Shown in pieces: positions 1 to 7,876 of a stretch of 29,196 nt of DNA. Below the pieces are notes generated by a model. It ran no database searches. It saw nothing but the letters and a program-made list of their open reading frames with translations, and was not told the origin of the DNA. A program made the position numbers and the translations under genes. The DNA is from Pseudomonadota bacterium (GTDB lineage Bacteria; Pseudomonadota; Alphaproteobacteria; Sphingomonadales; Sphingomonadaceae): assembly GCA_023424095.1 (NCBI GenBank), contig JAFAEG010000050.1:1-29196 (forward strand), written 5' to 3'. How positions within the stretch are numbered: the stretch's first letter is position 1; every line of letters starts with the position of its first letter.

Positions 1-52
1 GGGGGCGGGGGGCGGGCCGCGGGGGGGCGGCGGCCCCCCCCCCCCGCGCCGC
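1..52. other. G/C homopolymer contig edge
   Basis: Almost pure runs of G and C with no A or T. This looks like a degraded contig end rather than coding sequence. It cuts off the 3' end of the neighbouring DUF559 gene. Confidence 0.6.
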
Positions 53-388
53 TTGCGCGAGCGACAGGATGGATGAAGCAGCCGCATCCGCGCCGCCCAG
101 AATCTCTCGCGCCGGGACGCGAACCACAGTCAGCCCGCGCGATCGCATATAATCGTCGCGATGGGCATCGCGCTCGGGCGCTCCCTTCGCCGAATGAACT
201 TCTCCGTCAATCTCGATGACGAGCTTGGCTGACGCGCAATAGAAGTCGGCTACGTAGTCCGGACCAACCGGGTGCTGGTGCCGCCACTTTAGTCCGAGCG
301 GTTTGCCGCGCAGCCGCTGCCAGAGCAGCACCTCCGGATAGCTCATTTCCCGGCGCAGCTTGCGGGCACGGTGAACGATCGGCGGCAT
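53..388 (-). CDS. DUF559 endonuclease-like protein, 3' end lost
   Basis: The reverse strand reads from an ATG at 388 as MPPIVHRARKLRREMSYPEV and continues with GPDYVADFYC and KLVIEIDGEVH, then a conserved RxxGLTVVRVPAREIL segment. These are the hallmarks of the DUF559 family, which is related to very-short-patch-repair-type restriction-fold nucleases. Candidate catalytic acids are the D in VADFYC and the E and D in VIEIDGE. About 112 residues are readable before the G/C run at the window edge, close to full length for the family. The reading frame stays open, so the true stop cannot be seen. It lies downstream of pntAA on the same strand, separated by a palindromic repeat. The family's exact biological substrate is unknown. 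Confidence 0.8.
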
Positions 389-404
389 TTGCTTGCGCGG
401 TGAG

Positions 405-458
405 GCCCCTCCACCACGCGCTGCGCGCGCGGTCCCCCTCCCCGTGCCGGGGAGGATC
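405..458. repeat. Dispersed palindromic repeat, type A
   Basis: A CCCCTCCACCA-like half, a GC-rich hairpin, GGTCCCCCTCCCC, then a second small hairpin ending in GGGGAGGA. The same layout recurs at 24945-25010 and 26270-26335, with looser relatives at 25857-25917 and the right window edge. Its edge overlaps the stop codon of pntAA. Confidence 0.75.
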
Positions 459-1578
459 AAGGTTGCAACCTCTCGTGCACGATCTTTCCGCCCTGCGTCA
501 GCCGCACGGCATTGCCGATTTCCTCGTCGAGCACCGGCTTGCCGGCCTCCTTGTCCCAGAAGGCGCTGAGGAAATTGTAGAGGTTGCGGGAGAAGAGCGC
601 GGACGAATCCGCCGCCAGCCGCGAGGCGACGTTGCGGTGGCCGACGACTTTCACGCCGTGGATTACCGTCACCTGGCCGGCGACCGAGCCTTCGACATTG
701 CCGCCCTGCTCGACCGCCAGATCGACGATCACGCTGCCCGGCCGCATCGTCTGCAGCTGCGCCTCGCTGATCAGCCGGGGTGCGGGCTTGCCGGGGATCA
801 AAGCGGTGGTGATGACGATGTCCTGCTTGGCGATGTGGCTGGAGACCAATTCCGCCTGCGCCGCTTTATATTCGTCGCTCATCTCGGTCGCGTAGCCGCC
901 GGCGCCTTCGCCTTCGATGCCCGCGACATTCTCGACGAAGATCGGCTTGGCGCCGAGCGACAGGATCTGCTCCTTGGTCGCGGAGCGCACATCGGTTGCG
1001 GATACCTGCGCGCCGAGCCGTCGGCCGGTGGCGATCGCCTGCAGGCCGGCGACGCCGACGCCCATGACGAACAGTTTCGCGGCCGCGACGGTGCCCGCCG
1101 CCGTCATCATCATCGGGAAAGCGCGGCCATATTCGGCCGCCGCGTCCAGCACCGCCTTGTAGCCGGCGAGGTTCGCCTGGCTGGAGAGGATGTCCATCGA
1201 CTGGGCGCGGGTGATGCGCGGCATCCATTCCATCGCCAGCGCTTCGAAGCCGGCATCGGCATAGGATTTGACGCGATCACCCTCGCGGAACGGATCGAGC
1301 GCGCCGATCACCCAGGCGCCGGAGGCGGCACCCGCCAGGCTGTTCGCATCGGGACCTTGCACGGCCAGCACGGCATCGGCGCCCGCGACGACCGCGGCGC
1401 GTTCGCCGACCAACGCCCCGGCCGCTTCATAGTCGGCGTCGGCGATCGAGGCGTGGGCACCGGCACCGGCCTCGACCCGCACCTCGGCGCCCAGGCCGAT
1501 ATATTTCTTCACCGTCTCGGGGGTCGCGGCGACGCGGCACTCCCCGTCCGCATTCTCCTTGAGAACCGCGATCTTCAT
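457..1578 (-). CDS. pntAA: NAD(P) transhydrogenase subunit alpha (domain I)
   Basis: Proton-translocating transhydrogenase moves hydride from NADH to NADP+ using the proton gradient. This subunit is the soluble NAD(H)-binding domain I. The 373-residue length matches the split alpha-1 form of alphaproteobacteria. The N-terminus MKIAVLKEN and the block RITRAQSMDILSSQANLAGY (residues 121-140) are typical, and the Rossmann motif GVGVAG is at 173-178, followed by the nucleotide-ribose acid in SATDVR. The start was placed at 1578 because the family begins at MKIAV; upstream in-frame codons run into the preceding gene. The oxidase subunit IV gene lies 50 bp upstream on the same strand. The partner membrane subunits pntAB and pntB, expected next, are not in the window; a repeat and a DUF559 gene follow instead. 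Confidence 0.95.
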   Translation of the reverse strand: MKIAVLKENADGECRVAATPETVKKYIGLGAEVRVEAGAGAHASIADADYEAAGALVGERAAVVAGADAVLAVQGPDANSLAGAASGAWVIGALDPFREGDRVKSYADAGFEALAMEWMPRITRAQSMDILSSQANLAGYKAVLDAAAEYGRAFPMMMTAAGTVAAAKLFVMGVGVAGLQAIATGRRLGAQVSATDVRSATKEQILSLGAKPIFVENVAGIEGEGAGGYATEMSDEYKAAQAELVSSHIAKQDIVITTALIPGKPAPRLISEAQLQTMRPGSVIVDLAVEQGGNVEGSVAGQVTVIHGVKVVGHRNVASRLAADSSALFSRNLYNFLSAFWDKEAGKPVLDEEIGNAVRLTQGGKIVHERLQP

Positions 1579-1628
1579 GCCCCCACGCGCTCCCCTGACC
1601 GTTTCTCTTTTTCGCGAGGCTCCGGAGC

Positions 1629-1766
1629 CTATGAGGCGATCAGCATCACCACGATCAGGACGATGACCGCCGATGCGATCGTCCCCCATTTCAGGAGGCC
1701 GACGAACATTCCGTACGTCCCCTCGTGGGCTTTCATTTCCTTCGCGTGATCGAGTTCGGCGGCCAT
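1629..1766 (-). CDS. aa3-type cytochrome c oxidase subunit IV
   Basis: A 45-residue protein, MAAELDHAKEMKAHEGTYGM, followed by one hydrophobic helix (about residues 21-44). The helix after a short polar N-terminus with an EGTY/F-type motif is characteristic of the small bacterial aa3 oxidase subunit IV (COX4_pro_2 family), a single-pass accessory subunit of the terminal oxidase. AGAGGG lies a few bases upstream of the ATG. Placement directly before pntAA is a common sphingomonad arrangement and suggests co-transcription of two membrane bioenergetics genes. No other oxidase subunits are nearby. Confidence 0.88.
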   Translation of the reverse strand: MAAELDHAKEMKAHEGTYGMFVGLLKWGTIASAVIVLIVVMLIAS

Positions 1767-1832
1767 GGCACCCTCTTGGTTTGATCGTTCGAGAGCGGTC
1801 CTAGCCCGGTCCGGCGCGCAAGAAAAGCGGGG

Positions 1833-2711
1833 TCAGCCGCAGCGATAGAGGGTCTGGCTGCCGCCCTGGGCCGTGGCCCGCATCTGATCCTGGCTGAGAT
1901 AGGCGACGCGCATCACGATCGAGCCGCCGCCGCCGGTGATGGTGAGCGTGTCGCCACTGCGGCTGACCCGGCCCACGCCATTGTGGAAGGTCGCAACGCC
2001 CCCGGCGAGATCGAAGCGCATGAATTCGCGCGACGCACAATTCTCCTTCCACGTGCCGGTCAGCCACTGGTCGGTGATGGCGCCGCTGGCCGGGCCGGAG
2101 GGCGATGCCCCGACCGGCGCCGTGGCCGGAGCGGCGGGTGGCCCGGACTGGAGCCTGAGCGTCCCGGTCAAATAGAGGATGAGAAGCAGGAGCCCCAGGC
2201 CGCCGATCACGAACAGCGCGATCAGGCTGCCTCTGTCGCTGGGTTCGGTCGCGCCCGCGGGCGGCATCGGCGGCATAGGTGGCCGGTCCGGCTGGGGCGG
2301 GTTGGGCGCCGACGGTGGCGCGGCCCAGAGCGAGGGTGCCGCCCAGGGCGATGGCGGGGGAGCCCCGAACGGTTCGCGCAGCCGCGCCGCCAGCGCCGCG
2401 ACATTCGCCTGCGCCGCCGACCCATAAGCATCGGTCCACGACGCCGCGCCCTGCAAGGCGGGCCAGTCATAATGGCCGGCGCCAAGGCGCACGACGTGAA
2501 GCGCGCGCCCGGCCTGCGCCGCCTGCTGCGCCGCGCCCTGCAGGCCGGTGTCGCCCGCAGACGCTGGCCCGATCAGCAGCAACAGCGGTGCGCCGGACGT
2601 GGGTGCGCGTGTCACCATCACGCCCTGGCGGGCAAGGTCATTGGCCAGATACGCGGCGACGCCTTCATCCTGGGGGGCATTTGCCAGTTCGATCATGGGC
2701 ACCGAACTCAT
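1833..2711 (-). CDS. Membrane protein with possible TIR-like N-terminus
   Basis: A 292-residue protein with three parts. Residues 5-115 look like an alpha/beta domain (MIELANAPQDEGVAAYLAND, then LLLLIGPAS and ALHVVRLG), whose order resembles a divergent TIR fold. Residues 116-160 are a Pro/Ala-rich linker. Residues 162-184 are a single transmembrane helix (IALFVIGGLGLLLLILY). Residues 213-292 form a small domain starting TGTWKENCASREFMRF, with cysteines at 225 and 291, resembling lipocalin-like 'free-fatty-acid/protein inhibitor' type modules. The C-terminal part would be periplasmic if the N-terminus is cytoplasmic. I do not recognise a named family. The TIR suggestion is inference: I see no certain catalytic glutamate. 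Confidence 0.75.
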   Translation of the reverse strand: MSSVPMIELANAPQDEGVAAYLANDLARQGVMVTRAPTSGAPLLLLIGPASAGDTGLQGAAQQAAQAGRALHVVRLGAGHYDWPALQGAASWTDAYGSAAQANVAALAARLREPFGAPPPSPWAAPSLWAAPPSAPNPPQPDRPPMPPMPPAGATEPSDRGSLIALFVIGGLGLLLLILYLTGTLRLQSGPPAAPATAPVGASPSGPASGAITDQWLTGTWKENCASREFMRFDLAGGVATFHNGVGRVSRSGDTLTITGGGGSIVMRVAYLSQDQMRATAQGGSQTLYRCG

Positions 2712-2869
2712 TGCCTCGGCCTCTCGTTCCGGTCCGGCTGCGCCAAGCTCCGTCAGCGCGGAAAGGTCTCATATCCACCCCGCCCTGACAATGTTTGCGG
2801 TGGCCAGCTTTAAGCCCGCCTTTACCAAGTGGGGGCTAAGCCGTCGGTTGATTTTCCGAGGAGCCCGGC

Positions 2870-4327
2870 TTGCGTCCTGATCCCACTCGTTGCCTGCTGC
2901 TGATCGACGAAGAGCCGGCTCAGCAGCGCCTGGTCAGCGCGATCGGTGCGCGCGCCGGCTGGTGGGTGCGCGGCGCCTCCGACGTCGATTCGGCGCAGGC
3001 CATGCTGAACGATCCGCAGGAGCCGCCGTTCGACGCGATCCTGATGGATTTGTGGGAGCAAGGCGAGGCGGGCAGCGCGCTCATTCGCCAGATTCGCGCG
3101 GCGCGGCCCAACACGCCTTTGCTGGTGCTGACGACGCAAACCTCCACCGCCGCCGCGGTCGAGGCGATGCGCGCCGGGGCCAATGATTTCCTGGTCAAGC
3201 CGATCGCGCCCGACCGGCTGCTCGCCGCGCTGGATGCGGCCACCGACCGGCGCAAGTCGGCCGGCGAATTGCGGCCGTTGAGCGAGAAGATCAGCAAGCC
3301 TTTGGGCTTTGACGAGATTGTCGGCTCCGCGCCCTTGTTCCGTTCGGCGCTGGCCGTCGCGGCCAAGGCGGCGCGTGCCCGCGTGCCGGTGCTGATCGAA
3401 GGCGAAAGCGGCACCGGCAAGGAAATCCTGGCGCAGGCGATCCACGCCGCCAGCCCGCGCGGCAAGAAGATGCTGCATGTCGTCAATTGCGGCGCGATCC
3501 CGGCCAACCTCGTCGAATCGGTTTTGTTCGGGCACGAGAAAGGCGCCTTCACCGGCGCCTTCGACCGCCATATCGGCCGCTTCGAGGATGCCGACGGCTC
3601 CACCTTGTTTCTGGACGAGGTCGGCGAACTGCCGCTCGACACTCAGGTCAAATTGCTGCGCGCGATCGAGGCGGGCGAGATCCAGCGGATCGGCAGCCGC
3701 ATCACCAACACGGTGGACGTGCGGATCATCGCCGCGACCAATCGCCGGCTGGTCGACGAAGTCACCGCCGAGCGTTTCCGCGAAGACCTTTATTACCGGC
3801 TGAACGTCGTCAACGTGCCGATCCCGCCCCTGCGCGACCGGATCACCGATCTGCCGGCGCTCGCCCGCCATCTGCTCGCCCGCATCGCGGAGCAGCCGGG
3901 CATGAGCAATCTTTCGATCACCGACGACGCGCTCGCGGTGCTGATGTCTTATGGCTGGCCGGGCAATGTCCGGCAGTTGCAGAACGCGTTGTTCCGCGCC
4001 GCCGTGCTTTGCGAGGGCGACGCGCTGACCGCCGCCGATTTTCCGCATATCGCGGCCGAGGCGACCTATGGCCGGCGCCAGGACGATTATCACGCCAAGC
4101 GGCTTTCGGGCGCGAGCCAGAGCGCCGCGATGGCGCATGGCCCGGGCATCACGCTTTACGAAGGCGACGGCCATATGCGCCGGCTGGAGGAGATCGAGGC
4201 CGACGTCATTCGCCTCGCCATCGGCCATTATCGCGGCCGCATGACCGAAGTGGCGCGGCGGCTCGGCATCGGCCGGTCGACGCTCTACCGCAAGCTCGGC
4301 GAACTCGGCATCGAGAACGCCGCCTGA
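2870..4327 (+). CDS. Sigma-54-dependent response regulator (NtrC family)
   Basis: A 485-residue activator of RpoN promoters. Receiver domain at residues 1-125: acidic pocket D13-E14-E15, phospho-acceptor D60 (AILMD), T89/T90 and K110. AAA+ domain at about 148-385: Walker A GESGTGKE (178-185), the sigma-54-contacting GAFTGA loop (225-230), Walker B TLFLDE (245-250), arginine-finger region and GWPGNVRQL. A Fis-type helix-turn-helix is at 456-478 (MTEVARRLGIGRSTLYRKL). The start is a TTG at 2870 with GAGGAG at 2858-2863, six bases upstream; no suitable ATG exists before the receiver fold begins. No histidine kinase gene is adjacent, so its partner is encoded elsewhere. All motifs needed for activity are intact. 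Confidence 0.93.
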   Translation: MRPDPTRCLLLIDEEPAQQRLVSAIGARAGWWVRGASDVDSAQAMLNDPQEPPFDAILMDLWEQGEAGSALIRQIRAARPNTPLLVLTTQTSTAAAVEAMRAGANDFLVKPIAPDRLLAALDAATDRRKSAGELRPLSEKISKPLGFDEIVGSAPLFRSALAVAAKAARARVPVLIEGESGTGKEILAQAIHAASPRGKKMLHVVNCGAIPANLVESVLFGHEKGAFTGAFDRHIGRFEDADGSTLFLDEVGELPLDTQVKLLRAIEAGEIQRIGSRITNTVDVRIIAATNRRLVDEVTAERFREDLYYRLNVVNVPIPPLRDRITDLPALARHLLARIAEQPGMSNLSITDDALAVLMSYGWPGNVRQLQNALFRAAVLCEGDALTAADFPHIAAEATYGRRQDDYHAKRLSGASQSAAMAHGPGITLYEGDGHMRRLEEIEADVIRLAIGHYRGRMTEVARRLGIGRSTLYRKLGELGIENAA

Positions 4328-4334
4328 TCCGCCC

Positions 4335-4364
4335 TTGACCGCGGCCTCCCAAGCGCCGGATAGT
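4335..4364 (+). promoter_or_regulatory. Candidate promoter for the 4393 lipoprotein
   Basis: TTGACC at 4335-4340, an 18-bp spacer and GATAGT at 4359-4364. It lies in the short gap after the response regulator gene and 28 bp before the GTG start. Matched by eye only. Confidence 0.4.
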
Positions 4365-4392
4365 CGGCGCACAACATAATGGGAGGAACGCC

Positions 4393-4977
4393 GTGAGGTT
4401 GATCGCAATCCTGGCTGTGGGCGCAATGGCATCCTTGGCCGCCTGTTCCGGCGGCGAAGAAGCCGTCAATAATCAGAGCGCGACGAAGGCCGGCTATCGC
4501 CAGGCCGTGATCGGCCCGATCCAGCTGGAATATGAGACGGCGAAGCTGGTCGTCGCGACCGTTTCGATCAATCTGCCGCAGGACACGGAACGCCAGATCC
4601 GCGGCATGAAGCTGATCTCGCCGGCGCGGCAGGACAGGCTCGACAAGCCGCAATGCCCCGAGCAGGAGGCCGAATTGTGCCGGGCGGAGGCCGAAGGCGG
4701 GCTCACCCTCACCATGGTGAACCTGCCGATCGGTGAATTCACCGGGGCGATCCGCAACACCCGGCCGGCGACCTTCGCCGGTCGCGAGGGCGTCACCTGG
4801 GAAGGACGGCTCGGCGGCAAGCCGGCGACCTACACGCTCGTTCCGATCGAGCAGCAGACCTTGATGGTGATCCGTCAGACCGGCGAAGGGGCTCCCGATC
4901 CGGCGGCGCTGGAAGCGGTGATCGCGTCGATCAGGGTCAATCCGCCGGCGCCGGAACCGACGCCCGAGAGCAAGTAG
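4393..4977 (+). CDS. Hypothetical lipoprotein
   Basis: A 194-residue protein. The signal peptide MRLIAILAVGAMASLAAC carries a lipobox (LAAC, Cys18), so it is predicted to be lipid-anchored in the periplasm. The mature part is mostly beta-type sequence with a Cys pair (QCPEQEAELC) and a Pro/Glu-rich tail. The start is GTG at 4393 with an excellent Shine-Dalgarno sequence, GGGAGGA at 4381-4387. I do not recognise a family. It may have its own promoter (4335-4364) and lies between the response regulator and the dehydrogenase, all on the plus strand. Confidence 0.8.
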   Translation: MRLIAILAVGAMASLAACSGGEEAVNNQSATKAGYRQAVIGPIQLEYETAKLVVATVSINLPQDTERQIRGMKLISPARQDRLDKPQCPEQEAELCRAEAEGGLTLTMVNLPIGEFTGAIRNTRPATFAGREGVTWEGRLGGKPATYTLVPIEQQTLMVIRQTGEGAPDPAALEAVIASIRVNPPAPEPTPESK

Positions 4978-4991
4978 CGCTTCTGCCTTTC

Positions 4992-5015
4992 GCCCCGAGC
5001 CTGTAGGTTCGGGGC
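4992..5015 (+). promoter_or_regulatory. Hairpin abutting a start codon
   Basis: GCCCCGAG at 4992-4999 pairs with TTCGGGGC at 5008-5015 (seven Watson-Crick pairs plus one G-T pair). The 3' arm touches the ATG of the dehydrogenase gene, and no Shine-Dalgarno sequence is visible. It could mark a structured or leaderless start, or be chance in GC-rich DNA. Confidence 0.35.
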
Positions 5016-5747
5016 ATGGCCTCACTCACCCTCATCACCGGCGCGGCCTCCGGCATCGGCGCTGCCACTGCCCGACTTCTGGCCGAGCAGGGCCACGACC
5101 TCGTCCTGATGGACCGGGATTCGGACGGGCTCGCTTCATTGCCGTCCGGCCGTCGCATCATCGGCGATGTCGCCGACGCGGCCTTGTGGATCGAGGTGGA
5201 CCTCGACGGGCTGAGCCACGCCGTGATCAACGCCGGGATCGGCGCGGGCGGGCCGATCGAGGACATGACCCTGGCCGAATGGCGGCAGGTGATGGCGGTC
5301 AATCTGGACGGCGCCTTCCTGTCGTTGCAGGCCGCGATGCGGGCGATCCGGGCGGGCGGGAAAGGCGGCTCCATCGTCGTCACCGCTTCGGTCGCGGGGA
5401 TGAAGGCCGAGCCCGGGATTGCCGCTTATGCCGCCTCCAAGGCCGCGGTGATCCAGCTCGCCAAGGTCGCGGCCAAGGAAGGCGCGGCCGCCGGCATCAG
5501 GGTCAATGCGATCGCGCCGGGCGGGGTCGAGACGCCGATCTGGGCGAAACAGCCCTTCTTCCAGGAACTGATCGCCGCCAAGGGCAGCGAGGAAGCCGCC
5601 TATGCCGCCCTCGCCGGGCTGGCGACGCCGCTTGGCCGCTATGCCCGGCCGGAGGAGATCGCCGCGCAGATCGCCTTCCTGCTGTCGGACGATTGCGCCT
5701 TCACCACCGGCATCGTGCTGGTCACCGACGGCGGCTATTCGCTCTAG
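5016..5747 (+). CDS. Short-chain dehydrogenase/reductase (SDR)
   Basis: A classical 243-residue SDR, an NAD(P)-dependent oxidoreductase of unknown substrate. The cofactor motif TGAASGIG is at residues 8-15, NAG at 72-74 and the structural N at 96. The catalytic triad is S125 (VVTAS), Y138 and K142 (YAASK), and the IAPGGVETP and VTDGGYSL segments complete the family pattern. D33 after the second strand (LMDRD) suggests a preference for NAD(H), by family rule. The start at 5016 gives the standard N-terminus although no Shine-Dalgarno sequence is seen. Its stop overlaps the stop of the convergent DUF1801 gene by a few bases. Confidence 0.92.
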   Translation: MASLTLITGAASGIGAATARLLAEQGHDLVLMDRDSDGLASLPSGRRIIGDVADAALWIEVDLDGLSHAVINAGIGAGGPIEDMTLAEWRQVMAVNLDGAFLSLQAAMRAIRAGGKGGSIVVTASVAGMKAEPGIAAYAASKAAVIQLAKVAAKEGAAAGIRVNAIAPGGVETPIWAKQPFFQELIAAKGSEEAAYAALAGLATPLGRYARPEEIAAQIAFLLSDDCAFTTGIVLVTDGGYSL

Positions 5748-6133
5748 CCGCCGATATTCCGGGCGATCGCGGCGCGGATCAGCGCCTTGAACGCCTCGGC
5801 GTCCACGCTCTCACCCTCCTTGATGTCGATCGCTCGGCGGGTTCCGGCGTCCATGCTGGCGTTGAACAGGCCCGCCGGATCGGGGAGGGCCGCGCCCTGG
5901 GCGAAGGTGAGCTTCACCTTGTCCTTGTAGCTCTCGCCGGTCAGCAGCAGGCCGCCATGCGACCAGCAGGGCACGCCCGAAGGGTTGCTCGGCTTGCGCC
6001 ACTTCACCTCCTCGACCACGTCCGGATCGGCAGCGTGGATCAGGGCGCGGATGCGGCTCAGCATCTCGCCGCGCCAGTCGGCCATGGCCGCGAGCTTGGC
6101 ATCGATCTCCTGCGACGCGGCGCTGTCGGTCAT
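5744..6133 (-). CDS. DUF1801 domain protein
   Basis: A 129-residue protein with the DUF1801 (YdhG-like) pattern: an N-terminal helical stretch DWRGEMLSRIRALIHAADPD, the signature EEVKWRKPSNPSGVPCW, then KDKVKLTFAQGAAL and a C-terminal helix. The family is small and cytosolic, structurally known but without a settled function. A strong Shine-Dalgarno sequence (AGGAGG) overlaps the stop region of the upstream frameshifted paralogue, so the two genes are translationally linked in the operon that starts with the PAP2 gene. Confidence 0.87.
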   Translation of the reverse strand: MTDSAASQEIDAKLAAMADWRGEMLSRIRALIHAADPDVVEEVKWRKPSNPSGVPCWSHGGLLLTGESYKDKVKLTFAQGAALPDPAGLFNASMDAGTRRAIDIKEGESVDAEAFKALIRAAIARNIGG

Positions 6134-6143
6134 GCGGACCTCC

Positions 6144-6567
6144 TCACATCTTTTCGTGCGGCAAGGCGGCGGCCTGCTTCACCCATGAGGTGAACGCGGC
6201 CTCGTCGATTCCGTCCTCGCCGACGTGATAGTAACGCACGTCCTTCTGCTTCGAACCGACCGGGGGCGGCGGATCGAGTTCGGCGCCGCGGTGGAAGGCG
6301 ATTTTCAGGTAGGCGTCGAAGCAATGGTAGCTGAGGAACCAATGGTCCGGCTCCTGGCCCGGCGCGGCGTAGAGCGGGCTGTTCCATTTTCACCGCCTTG
6401 GCGACACCCGGCACGGCCTGTTCGATCAAGGCGTCGACGCGGCGGACGACCGCCTGCTTCCAGCCGGGAACGGCGTCGATATAGGCCTGCACCGGCGCGT
6501 CGCCATAGCCCTTGGGGATTTGCGGATTGCCGCCGGACAGCAGTTTCGGCTTCGATTCCTTGCTCAT
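6144..6567 (-). pseudogene. Frameshifted DUF1801 protein
   Basis: The gene starts at an ATG at 6567 (MSKESKPKLLSGGNPQIPKG) and is in frame up to VAKAVK. There the T-run at 6387-6390 (AAAA on the coding strand) carries one base too many. With three A's the frame continues as WNSPLYAAPGQEPDHWFLSY, then KIAFHRGAEL, and ends HEKM-stop at 6144. That is a normal DUF1801 protein of about 140 residues with the KWNSPLY signature. As written the downstream half is garbled. It is either a genuine frameshift or a homopolymer sequencing error; the otherwise intact second half favours an error or a very recent mutation. The start overlaps the stop of the PAP2 gene by four bases. Confidence 0.8.
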
Positions 6568-7334
6568 GGCCGTGGCTCCGTTCCCGGCGGTGCTTCGCTC
6601 GGCTGGTCGATCGTGTCGCTGCGGCGCAGGAAGTAAGCAAGCAGCGAGCAGGCGATCGCCCAGGCGGCGCCGACGCTCCAGCCGGCGATCACGTCGCTCG
6701 GCCAATGCACGCCCAGATAGACGCGCGAAAAGCCGATCGCGAGGGTGAGCAGGATGGCGGCGCCGATCAGATAGATTTTGACGCCACGGCCCTTTTGCGT
6801 GCCGGCCAGCAGCGCGCCCAGGGTCAGATAGATGATCGCCGAATGCATGGCGTGGCCGCTCGGGAAGCTGGCGCTGTTCACCTCGACCAGATGGGCGACA
6901 ATGTCGGGGCGGGAGCGGTCGAAAAAGGCCTTGAGCAGGCCGCCGAAAAGGGCGCCGCTCACGCTTGCGGCGACGACGAAGGCGGCGGTGGCATATTTGC
7001 GGACGGCGAGGAGATAGCCCGCGACGAAGGTGACGACGATGGTCAGCACCGCCCAGCCGCCCAAAGCGGTGACGTCGATCATCATCGCGCGCAGCCAGGC
7101 GGGGCCGGCGGGCACCGACAGATCGGCGGGGTCGCGCAGGCTGAGCATCAGCCAGCGGTCGATGTCGTGGGTCCCGCCTTCGGAGACTTCATCGGCGATC
7201 GCGACGAAGGCGAAGGCCGCCGCCGCGAGCAAGGCGAAGACGATCAAGATGCCGGTGTCGATCCGATAGCGATCGAGCAGGGTCCTGATCGGAACGGGGA
7301 GCTTCACTGATGCACCACCATCGAGCGCATTCAC
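6564..7334 (-). CDS. PAP2-family membrane phosphatase
   Basis: A 256-residue integral membrane phosphatase of the type-2 phosphatidic acid phosphatase family, which dephosphorylates lipid phosphates or undecaprenyl pyrophosphate at the periplasmic face. All three catalytic motifs are present: K135-x6-R142-P143, PSGH at 158-161, and S203-R204-x5-H210 followed by WPSD. There are about six hydrophobic helices. The start is uncertain: ATG at 7334 has no clear Shine-Dalgarno sequence and a GTG ten codons later is an alternative. It is first in a minus-strand operon with the two DUF1801 genes, overlapping the next start by four bases (ATGA). Confidence 0.92.
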   Translation of the reverse strand: MNALDGGASVKLPVPIRTLLDRYRIDTGILIVFALLAAAAFAFVAIADEVSEGGTHDIDRWLMLSLRDPADLSVPAGPAWLRAMMIDVTALGGWAVLTIVVTFVAGYLLAVRKYATAAFVVAASVSGALFGGLLKAFFDRSRPDIVAHLVEVNSASFPSGHAMHSAIIYLTLGALLAGTQKGRGVKIYLIGAAILLTLAIGFSRVYLGVHWPSDVIAGWSVGAAWAIACSLLAYFLRRSDTIDQPSEAPPGTEPRP

Positions 7335-7420
7335 CAGAAAGGACGACCGTCGGCAAGGCGTGGGCGGCTTTCCCGGCCGAGAGAATGACTTTAGGCTGCG
7401 ACGCTTGGGGAGGGTGCCGC

Positions 7421-7852
7421 ATGCGGATGATCTTGGCGTTGGTCGTGACCTTGGTCACCGCCTGCGGGGCGGCGCAGCCCGGCGATGACCGCTATGCGGA
7501 AGGACAGGTGTGGGAATATCGCACCCGCCCGGCCGATGCGGGGTCGTTGATGAAGATCCAGAAGATCGAGGCCTTCCCGAGCGGCGGCAGCGAGCGTGTC
7601 TATCATATTTCGATCATCGGCGTCCGCCTCTCAAACCGCGGAGTCCAGTCGGTGCTGCAGCACTTGCCGGTGTCGCGCGAGACGCTGGACCGGAGCGTGA
7701 CCCGGCTCGGGAGCGGCGGCGAATTTCCGGCCCTGGCGCAGACCGAAGAGGGCATCGCGTCCTGGCGCGAGGCGCAGGGCGGTATCTTCACCATCAGCCT
7801 CGCCGAGATCGTCGATGTGGTCGACGAGCAGACGCGCAGCTTCGGACAATAA
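7421..7852 (+). CDS. Small hypothetical lipoprotein
   Basis: A 143-residue protein with signal peptide MRMILALVVTLVTAC and a VTAC lipobox. The mature part starts GDDRYAEGQVWEYRTRPAD, a beta-rich segment, and ends in an acidic helix. The ATG at 7421 was chosen because GGGGAGGG lies at 7407-7414; upstream in-frame ATGs lack a ribosome site. The role is unknown, and no named family is recognised. It is convergent with the XRE regulator. Confidence 0.78.
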   Translation: MRMILALVVTLVTACGAAQPGDDRYAEGQVWEYRTRPADAGSLMKIQKIEAFPSGGSERVYHISIIGVRLSNRGVQSVLQHLPVSRETLDRSVTRLGSGGEFPALAQTEEGIASWREAQGGIFTISLAEIVDVVDEQTRSFGQ

Positions 7853-7876
7853 GGGGCTGCTGCGCGCCGGCCGAGG

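Noticed and set aside
400..1749. 449-codon plus-strand reading frame opposite pntAA
   Set aside because: Arg/Asp/Gly-rich shadow; the minus strand encodes a clear transhydrogenase subunit.
2690..2725. GGAAC followed at 18 bases by GTT on the minus strand, a possible EcfG promoter for the TIR-like gene
   Set aside because: The -10 part would lie inside the coding sequence and the spacing is off.
2822..4432. 536-codon minus-strand frame opposite the response regulator
   Set aside because: Shadow frame; all sigma-54 activator motifs are on the plus strand.
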